Source of the DNA: Sporosarcina thermotolerans
Lineage (GTDB): Bacteria > Bacillota > Bacilli > Bacillales_A > Planococcaceae
Reading direction: 5' to 3'
DNA: 64,000 nucleotides
Assembly (NCBI RefSeq): GCF_030067815.1
Contig: NZ_CP125968.1
Location: forward strand, 1,728,001 to 1,792,000
Part shown: positions 1 through 10,076 of the stretch, piece after piece
Numbering within the stretch: position 1 is the first letter of the stretch
Layout: each line of letters opens with the position of its first letter
Program-made: the position numbers and the translations under genes
Notes under the pieces: generated by a model
What the model saw: the letters and a program-made list of their open reading frames with translations, nothing else
What the model was told of the DNA's origin: nothing
The model's database searches: none

Positions 1-167
1 GACCATAGCCGCCAGACATAGAGCCTTGAGTTGAAGAAACGACGTGTAATGATGATTAAAATCAAACCTATCAAATACCCGATGATAAACGTAGTCGCGG
101 TCAATGAGGAGTTCATGAACATCCAAATGACGGCGATGAAAAAGTTCAATAAAATTTGAAATGCCAT
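1..167 (-). CDS. mrpE: Na+/H+ antiporter subunit E (partial)
   Basis: This is the N-terminal 55 residues of the MrpE/MnhE membrane subunit of the multi-subunit cation/proton antiporter; the rest lies beyond the left edge. Translation begins MAFQILLNFFIAVIWMF and shows two hydrophobic stretches followed by a basic segment, as in the family. The ATG sits 5 bp after the mrpD stop and is preceded by an AAGGAGTGAG ribosome binding site, so it is translated as part of the mrp operon. mrpF and mrpG would be expected next, outside the window. Confidence 0.85.
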   Translation of the reverse strand, partial: MAFQILLNFFIAVIWMFMNSSLTATTFIIGYLIGLILIIITRRFFNSRLYVWRLW

Positions 168-172
168 TGAGC

Positions 173-1659
173 TCACTCCTTTAAGACCGCATCAATATAG
201 ATGGATGGGTTTAATAATACGTCTGTAGCGTCTGTCATGTAAGGGACAAGCCATTCTGTGCCTACCCCATAGAAGATTGACAGGACTAATACGATTGCAG
301 GAACCATCATTCGTGCATAAGACTTTTGATTGGTTCGAGGCAACTCCACAGGCTTTCCCCAAAACGCATAGATGAAAATCCTCATGACAGATAGCAACAC
401 GATTAGGCTGGAAGCAAGAATGATGATACTGCCCCAAACGTTTCCTGCTTGGAATGCACCTTGTACAATTAAAAGTTTACCAATGAATCCACTCAGTGGG
501 GGATGCCGGCTAAACCAAATGCGGCAATCAAGTAAAACCACCCTAAAGAAGCATGCGTTTTCATCAATCCACCCATTTTACGCAAATTGGATGTGCCTGT
601 TACATAAATGATGATTCCTATCAAAAGGAACAAAGCCCCTTTAATGAGCATGTCATGAATGAGGTAGTAAATGGCTCCGGAAATACCTGCTTCATTCATT
701 TGGGCAGCTCCGTAAAGAATAACACCTACGGCAATCACTATGTTGTATATGATGATCTGTTTCAAGTCGAAATAGGCGAGTGCTCCGATGCACCCGACGA
801 TAACTGTAAGGATGGATAAAACCATCAGAATTTCATGGGTGAAGCCCGTGTTATGAGTGAAAAACAAAGTGTATGTCCGCATAATAGCATATACTCCGAC
901 TTTCGTAAGCAAAGCACCGAACAAGGCAAGCACGGGAATAGGGGGTGCTGCATAAGAACCCGGAAGCCAGAAATAAAGAGGGAAAATCGATCCCTTTATT
1001 CCAAAGACGATAAGCATAAGAACTGCAATGACGGTTACTATGCCCGGTTGCCCGATTTCCGTTATTTTCACCGAAATATCCGCCATGTTCAACGTTCCGA
1101 CGACGGAGTATAGATAAGCGACTGTAATTACGAATAATGCAGAGGAAACGACGTTAACAAGTATGTACTTGATAGATTCGCGTAATTGCTTTTTCTCACC
1201 ACCAAGGACGATAAGAAGGTATGAAGCAATGAGCAACACCTCGAAAAAGACAAACATATTAAAAATATCACCTGTTGTAAAAGCACCATTCACACCGGTC
1301 ACCATGAATAGGATTCCTGGATAGTAGAAGAAGCGTTCCCGTTCCTTTCCAATCGATGTAAAGCTGTATAATACGACAAATAGTGTAATTAATAGGGTTG
1401 TCGTCACAAGTAACGCTGAAAGCATATCGGACACCATTGAAATACCGAATGGTGCAGGCCAGCTTCCGAGTGTAATAGCTTGGACACCCTCAGTCTTGAC
1501 GGTTAACATCAGATAGAATGATGAGATCAATCCAAGAACGACACCGATTACCGTCAAAATTCGTTGAATCCCTACGTTTTCTTTGAAAAACAATAATAGA
1601 ATCGCGAAAAGGAAAGGAATAATGATTGGGAATAATAGTAGGTTAATCATGTTCGTCAT
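173..1659 (-). CDS. mrpD: Na+/H+ antiporter subunit D (one frameshift)
   Basis: MrpD is a proton-translocating membrane subunit related to respiratory complex I subunits NuoM/NuoN. The first 388 residues (start MTNMINLLLFPII) run to GLAGIPH and stop; the expected continuation PLSGFIGKLL lies in the next frame. The break is at a run of five G (498-502; C on the coding strand); six would restore GLAGIPPLSGFIGK, the highly conserved family motif. Rejoined length is about 495 residues, the usual MrpD size, with about 14 membrane segments. It overlaps mrpC by 17 bp. I treat the break as a probable sequencing deletion. Confidence 0.88.
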
Positions 1660-1984
1660 TTCCTTTCATATGATTCAGGTCACCAGTTTTAAGGACTGCA
1701 TAAGCTCTATAAGCCACAACAAGAATGAAGGCCGTCACTCCAAAACTGATAACGATTGCCGTCAAGATGAGTGCTTGCGGTAATGGATCAGCAAAATCTG
1801 TAACTCCATCGGCTAATACTGGAGGGGAGACTCCACCGAGACCACCCATCGTTAGAATAAGAAGATGGGCACCATGGCTTAATAACCCGGTACCGATGAC
1901 AATTTTCAAAAGACTTCTTGATAGGATCAAATAAACAGCAGCGGTAAACAGTACCCCGATTAAGATGGCCATTAACAATTCCAT
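1643..1984 (-). CDS. mrpC: Na+/H+ antiporter subunit C
   Basis: A 113-residue NuoK-like subunit of the Mrp antiporter with three membrane helices. The segment LLSHGAHLLILTMGG and the later PLPQALILTAIVISFG are typical of MrpC/MnhC. It is intact, overlaps the mrpB stop by one base (translational coupling) and overlaps mrpD by 17 bp. The cluster position B-C-D matches the standard mrp operon order. Confidence 0.92.
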   Translation of the reverse strand: MELLMAILIGVLFTAAVYLILSRSLLKIVIGTGLLSHGAHLLILTMGGLGGVSPPVLADGVTDFADPLPQALILTAIVISFGVTAFILVVAYRAYAVLKTGDLNHMKGNDEHD

Positions 1985-2406
1985 TACGAATCTCCTCCAA
2001 TCGATTGGATGATTGTGATCGCTGATCCAACTACGACAAGAAAGACTCCAGCGTCAAACACCATCGCTGTATGCAAGGAGGTTTCACCGAATAAAGGAAG
2101 GGTGAAGTAATCAAATGCATGCGTGAAAAACGGGACATTGAAAAATATTGCCCCCGCCGCAGTTCCAAGGGCTAAAAGCAAGCCGATTCCAGTCATGATT
2201 GTAAAATTGAAAGGCAATGCTTTTTGTACCGTCTTCAAATCGAATGCAAGCAATAGGAGAACGATTGCCCCCGTCGTCAGCAAGCCCCCGACGAAGCCGC
2301 CGCCAGGAGTGTAATGACCTGCAAAAAAGATATGAATGGAGAACAAGAAGATGATGAAAAACACCACTTTAGTTGTCGTCTGTAAAATGACATCATTTGT
2401 TTTCAT
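1984..2406 (-). CDS. mrpB: Na+/H+ antiporter subunit B
   Basis: MrpB membrane subunit, about 140 residues, with four hydrophobic segments and the family segment HYTPGGGFVGGLL. I start at the ATG of MKTNDVILQ because an AAAGGAG site lies 8 bp upstream; a longer reading from 2427 would add seven residues and lacks a good site. The start overlaps the end of mrpA by 14 bp. Confidence 0.9.
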   Translation of the reverse strand: MKTNDVILQTTTKVVFFIIFLFSIHIFFAGHYTPGGGFVGGLLTTGAIVLLLLAFDLKTVQKALPFNFTIMTGIGLLLALGTAAGAIFFNVPFFTHAFDYFTLPLFGETSLHTAMVFDAGVFLVVVGSAITIIQSIGGDS

Positions 2407-4799
2407 CTGGATTCTCCTTTCTTGCAAGTCGCAGTTTAATCATGCCTAAGACGCCGATCCCCGCAATTGCCAAAACAGCAATTTCAAATAATGTATCAAA
2501 ACCACGGTAATCCACTAAAATAACGTTGACGATATTGCCCCCTCCAGCTTCAGTCGCGACAGTATCCTTATAATACTGTGATATCGAAGCAACGAGCTTA
2601 TTGGAGTGGGAAGACAATGCGACCAATGTTACAGTGACACCAATTCCAAGAGCGATAATCGCGTTCACTACTTTATTGCTTTTCTTCTCACCGTGGTCTG
2701 AAAGCTTTGGCAAATGCTGAAACGCAAGAAGGAACAAAGCAACCGATACTGTTTCAATGACCAATTGTGTAAGTGCTAAATCAGGCGCTTTGAATATGAC
2801 GAAGAACAGAGCGACCGAATAGCCTACAGCCCCAAGCGAAATGATTGCACCGAGCCTTGTTTTTGAAAGTAAAACGAAAACGACAGCGAGTAAAAGGATG
2901 ATGGCGTTAACTACCCCATATGCACTGACCTTTGAAAAACTGTTCATGTCAACGACAAATGCATCTTGAATAAAAAGGACTGCTATTGTCGTAACGGATA
3001 TAAACGCAAAAATATATAGAAAATACGTACGGATGAGGCCAGTCATATAGAACCGTGACAGTCGATTCATCCCTTTTTCGCTGAAGATCATTGATGCATC
3101 ATATAGTGAATTCAATGATAAGTATTCAGGCTGGATAGCGTAAACCTTCTGCCATTTCGATAAAGATAAAAAGAGAAGTCCACCGATAATAATAATTCCA
3201 ACCGTCATCCATAACTCGACCGAAGCAAAACCGTGCCAAGCGGAGACATGAATGCCCACTTCCGATGGATGGGAATATTGATAAGGCTGAATTGCCATAA
3301 CAGCCGGTTTTACAAGCCATTTCCCAACAACATTCGGAATGAAGAAGATAGCGACAACGAGTGTAGCAAGAATCACAGGGGAGATAAGCATCCCAACCGG
3401 TGCTTCATGAGGCTCATGTGGAAGCGGTGCGTCTTTCCTCTTTCCAGCGAAGGTCTTAAATACAAAATAGAAACTGTAAATGAAAGTGAATACACTTGCA
3501 ATCCACGCGATAACCGGGAAGATCACTCCCCAAGTCGCAAAATTGAAGAGTTCAAAATGGCGGATTGCCAACATGGATTGTAAGAACATTTCTTTACTTA
3601 GGAAACCGTTAAATGGTGGAAGACCCGCCATTGACATCGAGCCGATGAAAGCGACGGTAAAGCTTACTGGCATAATGCTCATCAACCCACCAAGCTTCCG
3701 GATATCCCTTGTCCAGTTTCATGATCGACGATACCGGCAATCATGAAGAGACTACCTTTAAATGTCGCATGGTTGATCAAATGGAAGATTGCTGCAAACA
3801 TCGCAAAGGTGAAGATGTCTTCATTCGTGTGCATTGTGATGGCCCCTGCACCTAACAGTGACATGATCAACCCTAATTGACTGACAGTGGAGAAGGCTAA
3901 AATAGCTTTTAAATCCGTCTGCTTGACAGCGAATATGGATCCCCAGAACAACGTAAGCAATCCAATGCCCGTCACAAGCCAAATCCAAACTTCAGAAGCA
4001 GCGAAAATCGGCGTGAAACGCGCTACAAGATAAAGTCCCGCTTTTACCATCGTGGCCGAGTGCAAGTAAGCGCTGACTGGTGTAGGCGCTTCCATCGCGT
4101 CCGGAAGCCAGATGTAGAACGGGAATTGTGCAGATTTCGTGAACGCTCCAAGTAAAACGAGGACAAGTGCTAGAGTGAAAAACTCATGTCCGACAAATGT
4201 GGATGAGCTTGCAATGAGCTCTCGGATGGAGAACGTTCCTCCATAATGCCAAGAAGGATGAATCCCCCAAGCATCATCAACCCACCGAACACAGTTATCA
4301 TCATCGATTTCAATGCGCCGAACCGTGAACCGTCACGAGTGAACCAATAACCAATAAGTAAAAATGATGAAATGGATGTCAATTCCCAAAATAGATAGAG
4401 CGAAATGACATTATCCGATTGAACAACACCTAACATCGCGCTCATGAACAGTAGAAGATAGACGTAAAAGTTCCCTAACTTCTCTTTGTTTTTATCGAGA
4501 TAAAAGATGGAATACAGGACTACCAATGCCCCGATCCCTGTAATAAGCAACGAAAACAGTAAGCTTAATCCATCGATATAAGAAACAAAAGAGATGCCGA
4601 GGGAAGGAATCCATTGCACTTCGGAAACTGCATGTCCACCTTCCATTGTGGTTCTGATAAACGTTGTATAGTAAGCGAATAACAGAACAGGTACAAGAAG
4701 TACGAACCAACCAGTATGTATGCCTTTTATCCTTTTATAAAGTGTGGGGATAAATAAGGCCGCCAAGATCGGCAGGAAAATCAAAAATACAAATTCCAA
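2393..4799 (-). CDS. mrpA: Na+/H+ antiporter subunit A (two frameshifts)
   Basis: MrpA is the largest Mrp subunit (about 800 residues), NuoL-like at the N-terminus with a C-terminal MrpA-specific extension. It is read in three pieces: 4799 to about 4240, about 4240 to 3712, and 3712 to 2393. At about 4240 the coding strand reads ATGGAGGAACG where one more G restores GTFSIREL; at about 3712 it reads GGACAAGG where one more A restores ETGTRDIRKLGGLMS. Both are one-base homopolymer deletions. Start is TTG at 4799 with GGAGG six bases upstream. First gene of the minus-strand mrp operon. Confidence 0.88.
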
Positions 4800-4896
4800 G
4801 TAAATCCTCCTTCCAATAAAAGAATCATTATTCTACACATTGTTTAAAAGTATAACGTAAAATCACAGGGAATGCATAGGTAACAAACTAGTTTTG

Positions 4897-4926
4897 TTGC
4901 GAATTTGGTTTCACTTCCTATATTAT
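4897..4926 (+). promoter_or_regulatory. sigma-A-type promoter before yufK
   Basis: TTGCGA at 4897-4902 and TATTAT at 4921-4926 are separated by 18 bp (or TATATT at 4919 with 16 bp). The downstream start codon that fits is 4962, not the earlier in-frame ATG at 4932, which would sit on the transcription start. Confidence 0.5.
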
Positions 4927-4961
4927 AGGGAATGATAAAATATTTACATTCGGGGTGCCAA

Positions 4962-5522
4962 ATGAGGAATCCATACCTGTTTGGGTATTTGCCATTTTTG
5001 ACGATTACCCTTTTCAGTTTGACTTTCGGTGTCTTTATGGTTGGTACATCTATTAAACTTTTTGGGGAAATTGGACTTTATGCTGGGATGAGGGAGTTTT
5101 TAACCGATTCACAGCTAAGGTTATTTCTTCTTGTCATTTATTCGCTTGCTTTTTTTATGATTTTCTCGGCGTTGAAGTTAATTGCGGAGACGATTCATGA
5201 GACGGCAATGCTGTTTTTTTCAAAGGATGCAGTGGGGGAGTCGTATAGTGAAGCAAAAAGCGGTAATTTAATTTATTTTTTTGGTGCGCTCGCTTCGGTG
5301 GCAGGAGTTCAATCGATTCAGGTGCTTTTGATCATCTTTCTTTTGACGACATTTGTTTATTTTGTATATATGGTTTTTAAACTTAGTAAATTCATGACCC
5401 TCTCGCGTACGGTAGGTTTGTTGTTTTTTGAGATAATTGTGTGGGGGACTTTATTGTCAGTTATTATTTATATCCTTTTAAAATTATATAATGGGATTCT
5501 TGCGAGTTTGCCTGTTATGTAG
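4962..5522 (+). CDS. yufK: YufK-like membrane protein (DUF5366)
   Basis: A 186-residue integral membrane protein beginning MRNPYLFGYLPFL, with about five hydrophobic helices. Function is unknown. Sequence character and position, divergent from mrpA and convergent with pbpD, match B. subtilis YufK, which also lies beside the mrp operon. I chose ATG 4962 because GGGGTG lies just upstream and a candidate promoter ends at 4926; the in-frame ATG at 4932 is too close to the promoter. Confidence 0.7.
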   Translation: MRNPYLFGYLPFLTITLFSLTFGVFMVGTSIKLFGEIGLYAGMREFLTDSQLRLFLLVIYSLAFFMIFSALKLIAETIHETAMLFFSKDAVGESYSEAKSGNLIYFFGALASVAGVQSIQVLLIIFLLTTFVYFVYMVFKLSKFMTLSRTVGLLFFEIIVWGTLLSVIIYILLKLYNGILASLPVM

Positions 5523-5552
5523 AAAAGCCGCTCAAATAGAACGGCCTTTGAT
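5523..5552. terminator. convergent hairpin between yufK and pbpD
   Basis: AAAGCCG and CGGCCTTT arms with an 11-nt loop lie directly after the yufK stop and at the end of pbpD. The U-tract is short on either strand, so strength is uncertain. Confidence 0.45.
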
Positions 5553-7403
5553 TACTCTCTCATTAACTCATTAAATGCCTTCAAATGGATTTTTTGGTTG
5601 CTTAGGCGTTGGATGGAGGCTGGTTTGTCGTAGCCAATCCATACGGCTGTTGTGTAGTGGTCGTTCATGCCTGCGACCCATAAATCCTTATAGTGGTCGG
5701 TTGTTCCAGTTTTGGCACCTGTGTAGTTGCTTCTGTAGGTGATGCCTTGACCTGTTCCGTTTAAAACAACATCCTCCAATAGGTTACGGATTGTGGAAAC
5801 GGTTGAGGGTGACCAGACTTTCTCTGCTTTATTCTCCCATGTATAAAGAGTGTTTCCATCGCGATCTACAACCCTTCTTATGGCATGGGGCTTTTCGTAT
5901 GTCCCATCGATGAAACTTGTATAGGCGGAAGCAAGCTCAAGTGGAGTCACGCCTCTTTGAAAACCGCCAAGTGCTGCTGGATATGTGTGGTCTGCCTCGT
6001 TCACATGGTTAAATTCAATTGGTTTTAAATAGGCGAAGGCATTTTCGATCCCGACTGTACTGAACACCCTGACAGCTGCTGTGTTATGGCTGTAACGGAA
6101 TGCTTCTTTTACCGTTGTCATACCATATCTGAAGCCCCCAATATTTTTCGGACAATAGGAAGCGATGCAAAGGTTACTGCTATCAATTTGTGTGTGTTCG
6201 TTGTAAGGTCCACTTTCAAGAAATGGTGCATAGACGAGCAATGGTTTTATCGCGGAACCTGGTTGACGCACCGCTTGGAATGCTCGGTTGAAATCGGCCT
6301 TCTGGTATCCTTTCCCTCCATATATACTTACAATTTCTCTTGTTTCATTATCGATCACAACCGCTCCGCTTGTATTCCCTTCGTTGTCAGAAGGGAAGAA
6401 AGCGAAATTTCATTATGCTTTTGTTTTTGTGAATCAAGAGCCGTTTCAATACGGACTCCTTTCGCAACAACTTCTGCGGTACGCTTTTTTAAAGCATTCA
6501 TCTGCACTTGTTTTTCTTCGAGGCTCTCCGCAAGTTCAATAGATTCCCAAAAACCTTCTGATCTGCCGACTAATTCCTCAAGTTCGTTAAGCACATAAGA
6601 GCTATACATTGAAAATCGATTTGGCTTTTCCTTCAAATCAAGCGTAATGGTCTCACTCTTACATAATTCCGCCTCTTTTTCTGTTATTGCACCGCTTTTA
6701 GCAAGCTGTGACAAAGAAGCTCTTGCCGCTTTTTTGTTCTATCAAAATACACTATCGGGTTATATCGGGATGGATTGTTTGGAATCGCTGCGATGAATGC
6801 CATTTCTGCTTGACTCAATTCATCGAGGGGGCGATTGAAATAATAAGTGGCGGCGGCCCCGATTCCATAAACTTGATTGCCAAAGAACATTTCGTTTAAA
6901 TACATTTCGAGAATTTCATCTTTCGTCGACTGTTTTTCCAATTCTGCTGCATAAAGTAATTCCTTGAATTTACGTTCATATGTTTTTTCAGTCGTCAGGA
7001 ATCTGATCCTAATAAGTTGCTGTGTGATTGTTGAACCACCTTGTTGCAAGTCGTCATTAGCTGTATTCACCGCAAAAGCCCTTACAATTGCAGCCACGTC
7101 ATAGCCTCTATGTTCAAAAAAGCCTTTATCTTCACTTTCCAAAAATAAATCTACTAAAAAGTCAGGTATCTGGTTCAACGCAAGTGGATATCTCCATTCG
7201 ACATACTCTTCCGCAAAGACCAATCCATTCCGATCCGTTATCGATATCGGCATTTTTAAGGTGGGTTCAGTGAGTTCAATCGATTCATTTACTTTATCTT
7301 TCAAGTGATGTGATTTGTCCCATTCTTTTGCAATGGCTTGCTGAATGCCCAATAGTAGGGGAATCAGTACAATTATAAATAAGAAGCCAGTGAATTGTTT
7401 CAT
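5552..7403 (-). CDS. pbpD: class A penicillin-binding protein 4-like (two frameshifts)
   Basis: Bifunctional peptidoglycan synthase anchored by an N-terminal helix (residues 4-25). The GT51 glycosyltransferase domain shows SEDKGFFEHRGYD near residue 90 and QGGSTITQQ; the transpeptidase shows SAIKPL (SxxK), SHN and KTGTT. Length of about 617 residues and motif wording match B. subtilis PBP4 (PbpD), and the yufK-pbpD-MFS order is conserved. Two slips: at about 6714 (a T run short by one; ELLLSQLAKSG expected) and at about 6390-6405 (FPSDNEGNTSGAVV follows in the next frame). Start ATG 7403 has AGGGGGGAT upstream; the longer reading to 7484 runs through the terminator hairpin of the preceding gene. 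Confidence 0.88.
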
Positions 7404-7416
7404 AAGATCCCCCCTA

Positions 7417-7454
7417 TAAAAAAATATAGCACATTTCCGCTTGGGAAATGTGCT
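7417..7454 (-). terminator. terminator of the MFS exporter gene
   Basis: An 11-bp perfect hairpin (AGCACATTTCC / GGAAATGTGCT, 7428-7454) is followed on the minus strand by a T-rich tract. It separates the exporter from pbpD. Confidence 0.8.
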
Positions 7455-7458
7455 GATA

Positions 7459-8691
7459 TTATAGATTCGTTTTCTTTGCCTCATCTGCGAGAAAATCCTC
7501 GAAGTCCTGGACTGGTTTTTTTATTGCATAGTATAGGAAACCAAAGCCTATTAAGAATAGCGCGCCTGTAAGGAAGAAGACGGACGATATTCCGATGTAA
7601 CCACTAATAATCCCACCAAACATTGGTCCAATGATATTGCCAAGGAAACGGAAGCTTGTATTGTAACCCATTACTTCTCCTTGGATATCAATCGGGGCTT
7701 CACGTCTGACTAAAGCAGTGGTAATTGGGATCATCCCCCCAACTGCAATACCAAATAATAGCCGGCAAATCATCAGTTGCCAAATGGATGAGACAAACGC
7801 CTGTGGAATAATGAAGATGAAAGAGAGGAGGAGGAGTGCACCAAGCACTTTTTCATATCCAATTTCATCTCCCATCTTCCCCCACTTCCTTGCGAACAGG
7901 AGATTTCCAACACCCGCAGCACTAAATGTTAGTCCAGCAAGGAAGGCAACATCATTCGAATCCGTTAAACCAGCTACGTAAAGGGATAGAAGTGGCTGAA
8001 TGCTAAAGTTCCCGATTTGGATCAATGCTGTCACAATCATGACGTTAAACATCAATCGGTGATGAAGAAGTCCGCTTAAAATCGCTTTACGGGAATATTG
8101 GATTACTCGCGTATTCTTTACTTTCTTTTGCTCTTTAATTCCAAATAGGACAATCAGCGCCGCTACGGCAACTGAAAATGATGTAATGATGAATGTATAT
8201 TGAAAACCGAATGCATCCGCCATCAATCCGCCTAACACCGGACCGAATAACGTCCCTGTCACACTTCCCATTTGCAAAGTTCCTAACTTCTTGCCAGCTT
8301 CTTCTCTTGCTGTTTGTGAAGATACGAATGCAAGTGAAGTAGGGATGAAGCCTGTAACTACACCATTTAGGAGGCGTAAAAGAAAGAATGTTTCCACTGA
8401 ATCGACAAATCCCATTAAGAATACGGACGTGGCAATCCCGAATCCATTAATAAGCAATATCGGCTTAAAGCCATATTTATCTGCAATTCGACCCCAAATC
8501 GGCGACATGATTAATGCCGTAATGAACGTTGCACCAAAAATGAGTCCGGCCCATTTTTGGACATAGGCATCGGAATGATCCCCGAATGTCTCTATGTATA
8601 AAGAGAGGAAAGGCATGATCATTGTCATCGTACCGGCAACTAAAAAGTTGGCAAGCCATATGATAATGAAATTTCGTTTTTGAATATTCAT
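7459..8691 (-). CDS. yuxJ: MFS multidrug-type efflux transporter (YuxJ-like)
   Basis: A 410-residue drug/proton antiporter of the major facilitator superfamily with 12 predicted helices. Motif A (GRIADKYGFKPI) lies between helices 2 and 3 and a motif C-like GTLFGPVLGG lies in helix 5, features of proton-driven exporters. In B. subtilis yuxJ occupies the same place next to pbpD, which supports orthology; the substrate cannot be read from sequence. Starts MNIQKRNFIIIW at 8691. Confidence 0.75.
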   Translation of the reverse strand: MNIQKRNFIIIWLANFLVAGTMTMIMPFLSLYIETFGDHSDAYVQKWAGLIFGATFITALIMSPIWGRIADKYGFKPILLINGFGIATSVFLMGFVDSVETFFLLRLLNGVVTGFIPTSLAFVSSQTAREEAGKKLGTLQMGSVTGTLFGPVLGGLMADAFGFQYTFIITSFSVAVAALIVLFGIKEQKKVKNTRVIQYSRKAILSGLLHHRLMFNVMIVTALIQIGNFSIQPLLSLYVAGLTDSNDVAFLAGLTFSAAGVGNLLFARKWGKMGDEIGYEKVLGALLLLSFIFIIPQAFVSSIWQLMICRLLFGIAVGGMIPITTALVRREAPIDIQGEVMGYNTSFRFLGNIIGPMFGGIISGYIGISSVFFLTGALFLIGFGFLYYAIKKPVQDFEDFLADEAKKTNL

Positions 8692-8869
8692 CTAAGAAAC
8701 CTGCTTTCTTTTATATACCGTGATGCTGGCAATTGCTTGATCGCTTTAGAAGGATGTGATTCCTTGTATAATTTTCTATTATAGAACATTTCGAGTGACG
8801 AAGGAAGTGGTGTGCTTATCAATCGAAAAAAAAATATGGATATGGTAAACTGTTTCAGGGTGAATGAAA

Positions 8870-9550
8870 ATGAAAAAGATCACACTTGCTTTGCTTACAA
8901 TCTTCTCGGCTCTCATGCTCGTTGCTTGTAATCAAAGCGATAAAGGTCAAGAGGAGGACACAATTATGTATCCACAATTATCTAATGAAGTTGCTGCAAA
9001 CGAAGCACTTGTCGTTATGAATACGACTATGGGTCCAATCAAGATTAAGCTATTCCCTGAAAAAGCACCAAAAACAGTTGAGAATTTCTTGACACACGCT
9101 GAAAACGGTTATTATGACGGAATCATTTTCCACCGTGTTATTAAAGATTTCATGATCCAAGGTGGAGACCCGACTGGAACAGGAATGGGCGGGGAAAGCA
9201 TCTACGGAAATTCATTCGAAGATGAATTCACGATGGACCTTTTCAATCTAAGAGGAGCTTTATCAATGGCTAATGCTGGTCCAAATACGAACGGCAGCCA
9301 ATTCTTTATCGTACAAGCTTCCAATCCACCTGCGTCAGCCGCTCAATTGACACAAGGCGGATGGCCAGAAGAAATTGCTGAAGCGTATGAAAAAAATGGT
9401 GGTACACCTCATCTTGACCAAAAACATACAGTATTCGGCCAAGTGATTGAAGGTATGGACGTAGTTGACAAAATTGCCAATGCGGAAACTCGCGGAGACA
9501 AGCCTGTTGAAGAAATTTCAATCGAATCAATCGAAATCATCCAGAAATAA
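8870..9550 (+). CDS. cyclophilin-type peptidyl-prolyl isomerase lipoprotein
   Basis: A secreted foldase: a lipoprotein signal peptide ending LMLVAC (lipid-modified Cys near residue 20) is followed by a cyclophilin domain with [19 protein letters not shown] and GSQFFIV. It should catalyse proline isomerisation of proteins outside the membrane. Two ATGs are possible (8864, 8870); AGGGTG lies too close to the first, so I use the second. The domain has an insertion after FFIV ([11 protein letters not shown]) typical of longer bacterial cyclophilins. Stands alone, divergent from the MFS gene. Confidence 0.88.
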   Translation: MKKITLALLTIFSALMLVACNQSDKGQEEDTIMYPQLSNEVAANEALVVMNTTMGPIKIKLFPEKAPKTVENFLTHAENGYYDGIIFHRVIKDFMIQGGDPTGTGMGGESIYGNSFEDEFTMDLFNLRGALSMANAGPNTNGSQFFIVQASNPPASAAQLTQGGWPEEIAEAYEKNGGTPHLDQKHTVFGQVIEGMDVVDKIANAETRGDKPVEEISIESIEIIQK

Positions 9551-9591
9551 TTAGACCGGGAATAATTAGATAAGTAAGGAAGTGTACGTAA

Positions 9592-9810
9592 ATGAACGTT
9601 ATATTAATGCCGTTCCTTTACTTTCCAGAAGATAAATCCGAGTATATTCCAGCAGCAATTTCCTTTGTCTTTTTCATGATTCTTCTTGCATTCACATTTA
9701 TGTGGATCAAACGGACCTCGAAAAAACAGGAAGCGGAGACACGCGAACTGGAAGAACGCATCCTTCGCGAACGTCGCGAAGCAAAAGAACAGCAACAAGA
9801 TAATCTTTAA
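9592..9810 (+). CDS. small membrane protein, unknown function
   Basis: A 72-residue protein with one hydrophobic helix (about residues 20-40) followed by a strongly charged, probably coiled-coil tail (EAETRELEERILRERR). An AGGAAGTG site precedes ATG 9592. It follows the cyclophilin gene by 41 bp and may be cotranscribed. I do not recognise a family. Confidence 0.65.
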   Translation: MNVILMPFLYFPEDKSEYIPAAISFVFFMILLAFTFMWIKRTSKKQEAETRELEERILRERREAKEQQQDNL

Positions 9811-9819
9811 TTCTTGAAG

Positions 9820-9849
9820 GCATGATCCGATGTGGATCATGTCTTTTTT
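9820..9849 (+). terminator. terminator after the 72-residue gene
   Basis: Perfect 8-bp stem CATGATCC / GGATCATG with loop GATGT (9821-9841), followed by TCTTTTTT. Confidence 0.85.
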
Positions 9850-9870
9850 AATTGTGCTTGGAAACTTTCG

Positions 9871-10005
9871 CGCTCAAGAAATCATTTCTCGCGCTCAAGA
9901 ATGTGGTTTGGCGCTCAAGAAATCGTTTCTCGCGCTCAAGAAAGCGGTTTGGCGTTCAAGAAAGAGGTTCGGCGCTCAAGAAAGTTGTTCTAACGCTCAA
10001 CGAAG
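9871..10005. repeat. phased 20/21-bp array, core CGCTCAAG
   Basis: Seven copies of CGCTCAAGAA begin at 9871, 9892, 9912, 9933, 9953 (CGTTCAAG), 9973 and 9994, so the spacing alternates 21, 20, 21, 20, 20, 21. An inverted core (CTTGAGC) follows at 10011. The array fills most of the 226-bp space between two terminators and has no convincing ORF or start site. Confidence 0.85.
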
Positions 10006-10035
10006 TGCCGCTTGAGCTCGAAAGACGTCATTCAA

Positions 10036-10070
10036 ACAAAAAAAGACGGAATCCACAGGGGATCCGTCTT
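10036..10070 (-). terminator. patB terminator
   Basis: Arms AAGACGG(A)ATCC and GGATCCGTCTT form an 11-bp stem with one bulge; the minus strand continues into a run of T. Confidence 0.8.
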
Positions 10071-10076
10071 CATGTA

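Noticed and set aside
173..4799. Pseudogenisation of the mrp operon
   Set aside because: Breaks are single homopolymer deletions with intact sequence on both sides, as also seen in rRNA; probably errors.
9871..10005. Possible CRISPR array
   Set aside because: Units are 20-21 bp with an 8-10 bp core and no 26-40 bp spacers, no leader and no cas genes; same for the 52.7-kb arrays.
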